A stretch of DNA of 64,000 bases from Paracoccaceae bacterium. GTDB taxonomy: Bacteria; Pseudomonadota; Alphaproteobacteria; Rhodobacterales; Rhodobacteraceae. Below, piece after piece: positions 9,208 through 17,615 of this stretch (the stretch's first letter is position 1; each line of letters opens with the position of its first letter). The stretch is from assembly GCA_028150825.1 (NCBI GenBank), contig JAOGIM010000002.1:1-64000 (forward strand), in the 5' to 3' direction. Position numbers and translations under genes: made by a program. Under the pieces are notes generated by a model. It saw nothing but the letters and a program-made list of their open reading frames with translations. It was not told where the DNA came from and searched no databases.

Positions 9208-10292
9208 GCCTTACCTGTTGTAAAGAACGCCAAAAGTTTTTGAGGCTCCTAAGCATGAAAAAGAATGAATTGATGAAAACACTCTGGACCGTTGTTATAG
9301 GATCTTTTGGGGCCATACTTTTCTATTGGATCGGCTTTCCAGTGCCCATGCTAACTGGCGCGGCAGTGGCGGTTACCTATGCTGGTCTGGCAGGTATAAA
9401 GGTCCATATCCCTCCAATTTTACGCAGTATATGCTTTGTAATTTTGGGCATTGGTATTGGATCTTCTGTGACATTTGACGTGGTGTGGGCCGTTGTAACG
9501 TGGCCGATCAGTTTTGTAATCCTAACGCTTAGCCTTATATTAATAGTGTTTTTGTGTCGCTTTATCATGGAACAATATTTTGGGTTTGATCGCCCTACCG
9601 CCGGTCTTGCATCGGCACCGGGGCATCTTTCGTTTGTTTTGGCTCTCAGTGAAGACAAGAATGCCGATGTTCGCAAAGTTGCGATTATCCAGAGTATTCG
9701 TGTTTTATTTCTGAGCTTATGTGTACCGTTACTTCTTATCGCATTGTTTGGTGATCTTGGTGCGGCACTTATGCCCGAGGCTAGATTGAGTTTTTTGGAA
9801 CTAGGATTTTTATCTTTGGGATCAGTACTTTTGGGACTAGTTTTTATCAAATGGCGTGTTCCGGCGGCACTGTTGATCGCAGGGATGTGCGTTTCAAGTG
9901 TGGCACATTTAACAGAACTCACACCAGGAAGCCTGCCCGATGGTTTTCTATTCCTTGCCTTGGTTATCATGGGCTCTTTGATTGGCACCCGCTTTGATGG
10001 TGTCAGTAGAAAAGAGCTTTTGCGATCACTCTGGGCAGGTCTTGCAGTGACCACGGTAGGAGGGATTGGAGCTTTTCTTGGAGCGATGTTTGTTCTGCTT
10101 GTGCTCGGTCTAGATCCGGCGCTCTTAATTGTCTCCTTTGCGCCAGGTGGCGTGGAGGCAATGGTGGCGATTGCCACCGAGCTTGGTCTTAGTCCGGCCT
10201 TTGTTGCAGGCCATCATGTTTGGCGATTGATTGTATTAGGCTTTCTCATTCCCTTTTTAAGCCGAGACAGACCAAATGATGCCAAAGGTTAA
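9204..10292 (+). CDS. AbrB family transporter (membrane AbrB duplication)
   Basis: Polytopic; SAPGHLSFVLALSEDKNADVRKVAIIQSIRVL and SFAPGGVEAMVAIATELGLSPAFVAGHHVWRL repeats. Confidence 0.85.
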   Translation: MSLTCCKERQKFLRLLSMKKNELMKTLWTVVIGSFGAILFYWIGFPVPMLTGAAVAVTYAGLAGIKVHIPPILRSICFVILGIGIGSSVTFDVVWAVVTWPISFVILTLSLILIVFLCRFIMEQYFGFDRPTAGLASAPGHLSFVLALSEDKNADVRKVAIIQSIRVLFLSLCVPLLLIALFGDLGAALMPEARLSFLELGFLSLGSVLLGLVFIKWRVPAALLIAGMCVSSVAHLTELTPGSLPDGFLFLALVIMGSLIGTRFDGVSRKELLRSLWAGLAVTTVGGIGAFLGAMFVLLVLGLDPALLIVSFAPGGVEAMVAIATELGLSPAFVAGHHVWRLIVLGFLIPFLSRDRPNDAKG

Positions 10293-11464
10293 CTCCCGTG
10301 GGATAAGGGTAACCGCTTCTCCACAACACGCGCCATGATGGATGCGCCGATCGGCAAAATTTCTTGGCCAAGTACAAAAGCGGGGTTATGCAAGCCGATC
10401 GTCCCTGTATGACCGACTCTACAGTAGGCCCCGGGTACAATCCGGAGCATGTCGGCAAAATCTTCGGAGCCAGTCGCAGGTACCGAAATATGAGAGACAT
10501 TCTCAGGTCCTAAAATATCTTCTGCTGCGGCAAGATAGGCATCAGAAAGGGCGTCATCATTGACTAGAACATCAAAAACATTTCTCATTTTTAAATCAAT
10601 CTCTATCTCATAAGCGGAAGCAATCCCATCGCAGATCGCTTGCAACCGGTTTTGGACTAAAGTACAGACCTCGCCTCTGAAATAGCGTACCGTCCCAGCA
10701 ATATGACCTGTTTCGGGAACTACATTGTACGCACTTCCTGCATGTATTTTCGTCACTGAGAGTACACATGAATCCAACGGCGCGACATTGCGACTAACGA
10801 TAGATTGCAGCTGACTTACGAGGGTAGATGCTATTACAATCGTATCTTTGGACTGCTGCGGCATGGCGGCGTGGCTCCCCTGTCCGCGGATATTAATATC
10901 AAAAAATGAGGCCCCTGCCATTGCCACACCCTTGCAAATGTCAAAAGTGCCTGGCCTTCCGGTGGGTGAATTATGCATGCCAAAAATTTCATCGCAGGGA
11001 AACTGTTGAAAAAGCCCTTCCTCTATCATTTTTCTTGCCCCGCCTAAGCCTTCTTCGGCGGGTTGAAAAATGAGAACGGCAGTGCCTTCGAACTGGCGTG
11101 TTTGGGCAAGGTATTTGGCGGCCCCCAACAGCATTGTTGTATGCCCATCGTGGCCGCAGGCATGCATCGAACCCGGTGTTTGTGATGAGTAATCTAACCC
11201 GCTGATCTCATCTATGGGCAAGGCATCCATATCTGCGCGCACTGCGACGCGCCTATTACCGCGCAATTTACCATGTATAAGCCCTACAACGCCTGTCTTG
11301 CCAATACCTGTGTGAACTTCGTCCACTCCATAGTCTCTTAGTTTATCAGCAACAATTGTACTTGTGCGGGTCTCTTCGAATCCAATTTCCGGATGGATAT
11401 GCAAATCCTCATAAATTGTTTTCAGTTCGGCTTCAGCCGCTTTAATGATTGGCATAATATTCAT
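10289..11464 (-). CDS. M20 family amidohydrolase (hippurate hydrolase/HipO-like)
   Basis: HIHPEIGFEETRTS, ADMDALPI, MHACGHDGHTTMLLGAAKYLA, FQPAEEGLGGA. Confidence 0.9.
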   Translation of the reverse strand: MNIMPIIKAAEAELKTIYEDLHIHPEIGFEETRTSTIVADKLRDYGVDEVHTGIGKTGVVGLIHGKLRGNRRVAVRADMDALPIDEISGLDYSSQTPGSMHACGHDGHTTMLLGAAKYLAQTRQFEGTAVLIFQPAEEGLGGARKMIEEGLFQQFPCDEIFGMHNSPTGRPGTFDICKGVAMAGASFFDINIRGQGSHAAMPQQSKDTIVIASTLVSQLQSIVSRNVAPLDSCVLSVTKIHAGSAYNVVPETGHIAGTVRYFRGEVCTLVQNRLQAICDGIASAYEIEIDLKMRNVFDVLVNDDALSDAYLAAAEDILGPENVSHISVPATGSEDFADMLRIVPGAYCRVGHTGTIGLHNPAFVLGQEILPIGASIMARVVEKRLPLSHGS

Positions 11465-11651
11465 TACATCATCCTTTTTTGAATGTGTTTTACTGAGTTG
11501 TAAGCAAAATTTGTTAAAGTCACTCTAAGCATTTTAGGATTAATTTCTATATCTTGTTTCACAAATAGAGTGACAAATTTTTCTGGTTCAGGGAGTGGGG
11601 AGTGGTTAGTATAAGATCAAGGCATAATCTAAGCAATCAGGACAATTTCTC

Positions 11652-13049
11652 ATGCATGATAAAAATCTGCAAAACTCCACTTTATTGTTGGCCAGGCTGG
11701 ACAATATGAAAGTGAGTGGTTTTGCCAAAGACTGGCTGGCGCGGTTGGTAGCGATGCCCACACAAAGTCAGTTGCCTGATCAAGATGAAGTACTGAGGGA
11801 TTATTTGAGCAAAGGCATTGCTCCTTTGCTTGACGAGATTGGCTTTGACCAGAAGATTTATGCCAATCCAATAAAAAACGCTCCGCCACTATTGGTTGCG
11901 CACAGGCATGAGAATGATGTGCTACCGACAATTTTAATCTATGGCCATGGAGATGTGATCCATGCCCAATATGAAGGATGGCATGAAGGCTTGCAGCCTT
12001 TTGAGACTGTAGCGCGCGATGGGCTGATCTACGGCCGTGGAACGGCTGACAACAAGGGGCAACACTTGATCAACCTGTTAGCGCTTAAGGCAGTTTTAGA
12101 CGTGCAAGGCCGGTTGGGATTTAATGTCAAATTTCTTTTGGAAATGGGCGAAGAGACTGGGTCGCCTGGCCTCTTTGGGTTTTGCCAGGCACACAAAGAC
12201 ACTCTGAAAGCCGATGTGCTGATATCTTCGGACGGTCCGCGGCTAGATATCGACACACCGACGGTTTTTCTTGGATCACGCGGGGCATTAAATTTTGGTC
12301 TTTCGGTCGATCTGCGCCCACAAGCTCTGCATTCAGGAAACTGGGGGGGATTGATAGCTGATCCTGCTATCCGGCTTACTCAGGCTTTGGCGACGCTGAC
12401 CGATGCGCGTGGCCAATTACAAATAGTCTCTTGGCGTCCAACCAGTCTTACTCCAGAAGTCCGAGCAATGATTGATCTTCTGCCAGATGCAGACACGCAG
12501 GAAAGCATTATTGATGTGAATTGGGGGGAACGTGACCTAAGCCCCAATGAGCGGGTGTTTGGATGGAACTCCTTTGCCATTCTGGCAATGAACTCAGGAG
12601 TTCCCGAGGCACCAGTCAACGCAATTTCAGGATCTGCGCAGGCAACATGCCAGTTACGGTATGTTGTCGGTACTGATACTGATGCGATATTGCCCGACCT
12701 TCGCCAGCATCTTGACCATCTTGGTTTTGAGGATGTCATCATTTTCCAAGAGAATCAGGTTGCGTTTAAAGCCACGCGTCAAGACGCTAATAATATTTGG
12801 GTACAAAAGGTCGTGAGCTCTCTGGAAAAAGGTGCTGGTCGGCCCGTACATCTTTTACCTAACTTGGCAGGGTCATTGCCAAACGAATGTTTTACACAAG
12901 CGCTTGGCTTGACCACAATCTGGATTCCACACAGCTATAGGCAATGTTCTCAGCATGCGCCAAACGAACATATGCCGGAACGACTTTTTTTCAGTGCTTT
13001 GACACTGATGGCCAAGCTTTTCAGTGATCTGGGATCGGAAAATAGTTAG
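11652..13049 (+). CDS. M20 family metallopeptidase (ArgE/DapE/dipeptidase-like)
   Basis: YGHGDVI, YGRGTADNKGQHLINLLAL, FLLEMGEETGSPGL. Confidence 0.85.
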   Translation: MHDKNLQNSTLLLARLDNMKVSGFAKDWLARLVAMPTQSQLPDQDEVLRDYLSKGIAPLLDEIGFDQKIYANPIKNAPPLLVAHRHENDVLPTILIYGHGDVIHAQYEGWHEGLQPFETVARDGLIYGRGTADNKGQHLINLLALKAVLDVQGRLGFNVKFLLEMGEETGSPGLFGFCQAHKDTLKADVLISSDGPRLDIDTPTVFLGSRGALNFGLSVDLRPQALHSGNWGGLIADPAIRLTQALATLTDARGQLQIVSWRPTSLTPEVRAMIDLLPDADTQESIIDVNWGERDLSPNERVFGWNSFAILAMNSGVPEAPVNAISGSAQATCQLRYVVGTDTDAILPDLRQHLDHLGFEDVIIFQENQVAFKATRQDANNIWVQKVVSSLEKGAGRPVHLLPNLAGSLPNECFTQALGLTTIWIPHSYRQCSQHAPNEHMPERLFFSALTLMAKLFSDLGSENS

Positions 13050-13160
13050 ATCTTTTATGTACAGTCACTTTGATACTTTGATTTCCGAAATGTTTTTCAG
13101 TACACCTTCCCAAAAGTTTACCTTTAAAAAGTTCTAAAGGGTGGCCATGAAAGGTTTGCA

Positions 13161-13334
13161 GTGAAAAAAGCATTTACAACAATCATCGCTATTGCAGGTT
13201 TAGGGTTGGGTTTATTTTACGTAATGCCGCTCTTGAAAACCAACACCAAACCCAACAATTGGGCCGAGGGACAAAAATCCTATGTCCCAAAGAGGCTGAA
13301 AAATACAATGAAGGGCATGTCGACAGGCTTTTAA
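13161..13334 (+). CDS. Small membrane/secreted peptide (57 aa)
   Basis: GTG-start frame VKKAFTTIIAIAGLGLGLFYVMPLLKTNTKPNNWAEGQKSYVPKRLKNTMKGMSTGF; hydrophobic N-terminus; not in ORF track. Confidence 0.35.
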   Translation: MKKAFTTIIAIAGLGLGLFYVMPLLKTNTKPNNWAEGQKSYVPKRLKNTMKGMSTGF

Positions 13335-13389
13335 CTGGCATTGCATCGAAAGCTCATAAACTCCACTATCAGTTTGATTTTATTGCTTA

Positions 13390-14583
13390 CTATTTTGGCG
13401 TATCGAGATCATTATTGATGGAAATAATTGTCCAGCCGTCGGTAAACCGCTTTGTGGCCTCGTCCTGCAATCTGTCAAACCAGATTAATCCACCACCAAT
13501 CATGTAGCCTTTTCTCCCGAGTTTGGTACACTCAGGTTCAATCGATAAAACGGTACTGGCCCATTTATCGCTAAAAAATTGATCGAAACCCTTATCGGAA
13601 GCTTGCTCTTTTGATGGGCCGTTTATGAGTTTGGTTCTGACATTGTCGTAGAGGGATGCAAGGTCTTTGGTCCGGATCAGTTCTTGCAGATATAGTCCAA
13701 ACTCATAAGCCTGCTCAGGAAGCTTTGCACCTTCGCCATACATTGGGCAGCCAGAAATAAATTCACCAAGCTGATAGGCTTCGTAGGGGAAGACAGGTCC
13801 ATCAACAAAACGTTGCCACCCTCCTACTCTGCTGCACCCAACCCATTTTTCACCTTTTTTATCCCAACATAATCCAGCAGTTTCCAGCAAGTCAGATGCC
13901 TCTTGAATATTGGAATTAATGCTGTCTTGGTCGCACTGCATAGCGGCGATAATTTTGTCGGATCGGATCACATCAATTCCGCCTGTCAACGATGGCTCTT
14001 GGATGGATCGGTCAATGCTGGAATAGACCCGATATGTTATGTCATCATCCATCATGCTGAGATCATCATTCACATAACGGCCCAATCCCATCCAAGGGAC
14101 ATATGTTTGTGTCAGCATGCTTTGTAATCTGACTTTTGGGATTTCGCCTGTTGTGCCAAATGTATATCGAACCTGATCTATGGCGGCACAGACCGAGACC
14201 CTCTGTTTACTGGCGTTCATTTTGCACGAAAACAACTTTGTCCAATTTGCGGACGGGCATTGGTATCCGGTTTTTATATAGGTCTGCAAAAGTGCACAGC
14301 CCCCAGTCAGCTTTTGCGCGCTTGCAATTTGGTATGCTTCCGTAACAAAAGATCTTGCGGTCTTCGAGATATCCCCAGTTTCGGCCAGACCAACGCAGGC
14401 TTGTAGCGAAGAAATTGCATTCTCGGTTTTTAGACCGAAAATTCCATCTGGCTCGCCTGCAGGAAATCCAAAATAGGTCAAAGCGAGTTGCAGCGCAGCC
14501 ACTTCTTCTCGATTTTCCTCAGCTATCGCTGGTGAGGCACCAAGAAAAAGAAAAAAAATCAGGCCCTTTATCCAATTTGACAT
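13390..14583 (-). CDS. Secreted protein with peptidoglycan-binding-like domain
   Basis: Signal peptide (MSNWIKGLIFFLFLGASPAIAEE) then ALQLALTYFGFPAGEPDGIFGLKTENAI. Confidence 0.65.
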   Translation of the reverse strand: MSNWIKGLIFFLFLGASPAIAEENREEVAALQLALTYFGFPAGEPDGIFGLKTENAISSLQACVGLAETGDISKTARSFVTEAYQIASAQKLTGGCALLQTYIKTGYQCPSANWTKLFSCKMNASKQRVSVCAAIDQVRYTFGTTGEIPKVRLQSMLTQTYVPWMGLGRYVNDDLSMMDDDITYRVYSSIDRSIQEPSLTGGIDVIRSDKIIAAMQCDQDSINSNIQEASDLLETAGLCWDKKGEKWVGCSRVGGWQRFVDGPVFPYEAYQLGEFISGCPMYGEGAKLPEQAYEFGLYLQELIRTKDLASLYDNVRTKLINGPSKEQASDKGFDQFFSDKWASTVLSIEPECTKLGRKGYMIGGGLIWFDRLQDEATKRFTDGWTIISINNDLDTPK

Positions 14584-15062
14584 CCCGCTAAAAGTCCTTC
14601 CCAATGCCCAAACCAACAACTAACCCATAAATTTAAAATCGCTTGGAATTCACCTTGACTGTAATTTAAGACGATTCTCTAATCAATCTACAAAGTTTTT
14701 TTGTTAAAAGTGAACTGCCCAAATTGGTTTGTAAAATATCTAAGGTGATTTGGGCCACATAAAAACATTCTGGGCCAGTTCACAAACTGGTCGTTTGACA
14801 AACAAAGATGCTTACCTGTTACATTTGTTTTTGATTACCTGGGAAACCGCAGATAACTGTGGTCAATTCTACATCATGGGCACAAACGGAATATCACAAG
14901 CAGTTAGGAATATCAGAGCAACTAATAAAAGGTTCAACCGCATATCATTTCTCCTTTTTTCCTATCATACCAGATGCTTTCGAAATGTTGAATTAAAAAC
15001 GTGTCAGGGTTTGCCTGTCTAACGCATTAAATCTGCCTGTCATAGATGATGATTAATCGTAA

Positions 15063-15662
15063 TTAGTCGGTTTCTTCCAATTCATTTGAGGGAATAATTG
15101 GAAAGAACTCGCCTAAAGAAACAATGCCAAACCAGCTTTGATCTTTGACCTTCTTATGCGTTCCAAGATCCACCAAACGATAAAAGCTTTTGCGATCGAT
15201 CAACGCTTCCAGCCCCGCGCGGATATGGACATAGGGTGCTGGTTCGCCACTCGCAGGATCGCGCACAACGCGTATTGGGTTCTCTGCACTGGCGTGAGAG
15301 AAATCGCCAACATGCGTTTCAAAGCGGAGCTCTTGCTCTGCTCCTTCACCTGTCACGGTGAAATCCACAGCTACAAAAGGGACATCCTCGACGATGATGC
15401 CAACTTTTTCAACAGGCGTAACAAGGAAATACTTGTCCCCATCCTTGCGTAGAATTGACGAGAAGAGCTTGACGAGTTCGAACCTCCCAATGGGTGTGCC
15501 GAGGTAAAACCACGTCCCATCGCGAGCGATCCGCATGTCTAAATCGCCACAAAATGTAGGATCCCAAAGGTGAACTGGAGGCAGTTGGCTCCCTTTAGAT
15601 GCAGCTCGCGCTGCACTTGCAATACCGTCTGCCGACGAAGTTGTTATTTTTTCTGCGCTCAT
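15063..15662 (-). CDS. DUF1285 domain-containing protein
   Basis: VHLWDPTFCGDLDMRIARDGTWFYLGTPIGRFELVKLFSSILRKDGDKYFLVTPVEKVGI. Confidence 0.9.
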   Translation of the reverse strand: MSAEKITTSSADGIASAARAASKGSQLPPVHLWDPTFCGDLDMRIARDGTWFYLGTPIGRFELVKLFSSILRKDGDKYFLVTPVEKVGIIVEDVPFVAVDFTVTGEGAEQELRFETHVGDFSHASAENPIRVVRDPASGEPAPYVHIRAGLEALIDRKSFYRLVDLGTHKKVKDQSWFGIVSLGEFFPIIPSNELEETD

Positions 15663-15732
15663 TATGTTTTGCCATTTCCAATCAGAGCAATACTCTCTTA
15701 TGTGTAAAGCTAATTTACAAGGGAGAGTTTGA

Positions 15733-16740
15733 ATGTCATCCGATACATCTTTGTCTGTTTATGCAGATAGTGTGATGATCGGCCTTGAGAAGGCCAAAAC
15801 AGCAATTTCCACACGATTTATTGGGCAACCTGATGTTGTTGACCTCGCGCTTGGGGCGCTTCTTTCTGGAGGGCATGCTCTTTTGGTTGGAGTTCCCGGA
15901 TTGGGAAAGACGCGGCTTGTAGAAACACTCGGGGCGGTGATGGGCCTTGCCACGAACAGAGTTCAATTTACGCCAGACCTGATGCCGGCCGATATTTTGG
16001 GGTCAGAAGTGTTAGAGACAGGATCTGACGGATCACGGCAGTTTAAGTTTATTCAAGGTCCAATCTTCTGCCAGCTTTTAATGGCCGATGAGATCAACCG
16101 GGCCAGTCCGCGTACTCAGTCCGCGCTTCTACAGGCAATGCAGGAAAAGCAAGTTAGTATCGCTGGGCAAACGCGTGTTCTTTCGCCCCCCTTTCATGTC
16201 TTGGCGACGCAAAATCCGATCGAGCAGGAAGGCACATATCCTTTACCCGAAGCTCAGTTAGATCGTTTTTTAGTTCAGATTCAGATTGGCTATCCTGATA
16301 GAGCGACAGAAGAAGATATCCTGATTGCCACGACCGGGGTGCATGAAGGCGAGGCCGTCCAGGTCTTTGATACTGACATGCTGATCGATGCACAGACACT
16401 GATCCGGCGGATGCCTGTTGGCGAGAGCGTAGTTACTTTTATTTTAGAACTTGTAAGGGCATTGCGCCCAGAAGATGAAACATCATCTGATCAAGTGTGC
16501 TCGGCCGTAGCTTGGGGGCCCGGAACACGGGCTGCACAGGCATTGATGCTGATGTGCCGGGCCAATGCGCTGCTGGCAGGCCGCCTATCTCCATCCATTA
16601 GCGACGTCTTAGAGGTTTCTGCGCCCGTATTGACTCATCGAATGTCATTACGGTTTTCTGCCGAGGCCCAAGGCGTGTCTTTGGAACAAATCATCTCAGA
16701 GACAGCTAAGGGTATTGATGATCGGGGCGTTGCTGCATGA
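15733..16740 (+). CDS. MoxR family AAA ATPase
   Basis: GVPGLGKTRLVE, MADEINRASPRTQSALLQAMQE, ATQNPIEQEGTYPLPEAQLDRF. Confidence 0.95.
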   Translation: MSSDTSLSVYADSVMIGLEKAKTAISTRFIGQPDVVDLALGALLSGGHALLVGVPGLGKTRLVETLGAVMGLATNRVQFTPDLMPADILGSEVLETGSDGSRQFKFIQGPIFCQLLMADEINRASPRTQSALLQAMQEKQVSIAGQTRVLSPPFHVLATQNPIEQEGTYPLPEAQLDRFLVQIQIGYPDRATEEDILIATTGVHEGEAVQVFDTDMLIDAQTLIRRMPVGESVVTFILELVRALRPEDETSSDQVCSAVAWGPGTRAAQALMLMCRANALLAGRLSPSISDVLEVSAPVLTHRMSLRFSAEAQGVSLEQIISETAKGIDDRGVAA

Positions 16741-17615
16741 GTGATGCGCTCACATTACGCGCCCAGGCTGCTGAATTAGCCGATTCTGGCGGAGACCTCC
16801 TGCTCGAGGCTGAACGCTTGTCACGATCTTTGATCATGGGCGAACACGGCCGCAGAAAGGCAGGTCTGGGGGATCATTTTTGGCAATATCGCCCGTTTGA
16901 AAACGGGGTTGATAGCCCACGCTCGATAGATCATCGTCGCTCTGCGCAACAAGACCAGTATTTCGTTCGTCAATTAGAGTGGAAAACACCGCAAGCCCTG
17001 CATGTTTGGGTTGACCAATCGGCCTCAATGCGATTTGCCTCAAAAGGCAATGCTGGTAAAAATAATAGAGCCGCGATCCTTGTCTTAGCTATAGCAATTG
17101 CAGCTGAAAAGGCTGGAGAGCGGGTTGGCCTATGTGACAGTACTTTGGCGCCCAGTCGTGGTCGCAAACAGATTTTACAATTAGCTAAACAGTTGAACTT
17201 GCAAATGGATACAGATTACAGCTTGACAGGTCCAGCAGAATTTTTGACCAGTGCCACTGCTCTTATCGCGTCTGATTTTCTTAGCAAAAGTACCGACGTT
17301 GAGAGTATTTTGTCGATTGCTGCCGACCGAGGTGTCCGGGGTGTTTTACTGCAAGTTCTTGATCCTTTAGAATGCAGTTTTCCTTTTCAAGGTAGGGCAC
17401 TTTTTCAAAGTGTCCTTGGCAGTGTCGAACATGATACTCTGCAAGCTGCGGATTTAAAAAGTGAGTACCTAAAGCGTTTGGCAGATAGGCAACAAAGACT
17501 TGGCGAACTTGCCGATATGGCGCGCTGGGATTTTCTGGTTGATGACGGATCATTTGCGCTGATAATTACGTTGTCTAAAATCTATCAATCTTTGTCAAAA
17601 GGGCGTACTGGGTAA
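16737..17615 (+). CDS. DUF58 domain-containing protein
   Basis: GLGDHFWQYRPFENGVDSPRSIDHRRSAQQDQYFVRQLEWKTPQALHVWVDQSASM. Confidence 0.9.
   Translation: MSDALTLRAQAAELADSGGDLLLEAERLSRSLIMGEHGRRKAGLGDHFWQYRPFENGVDSPRSIDHRRSAQQDQYFVRQLEWKTPQALHVWVDQSASMRFASKGNAGKNNRAAILVLAIAIAAEKAGERVGLCDSTLAPSRGRKQILQLAKQLNLQMDTDYSLTGPAEFLTSATALIASDFLSKSTDVESILSIAADRGVRGVLLQVLDPLECSFPFQGRALFQSVLGSVEHDTLQAADLKSEYLKRLADRQQRLGELADMARWDFLVDDGSFALIITLSKIYQSLSKGRTG

Noticed and set aside
9377-10177. 266-aa minus-strand ORF
   Set aside because: Fully antisense to the well-supported AbrB-family gene; composition (Ser/Thr/Pro/Arg rich) typical of a shadow frame.
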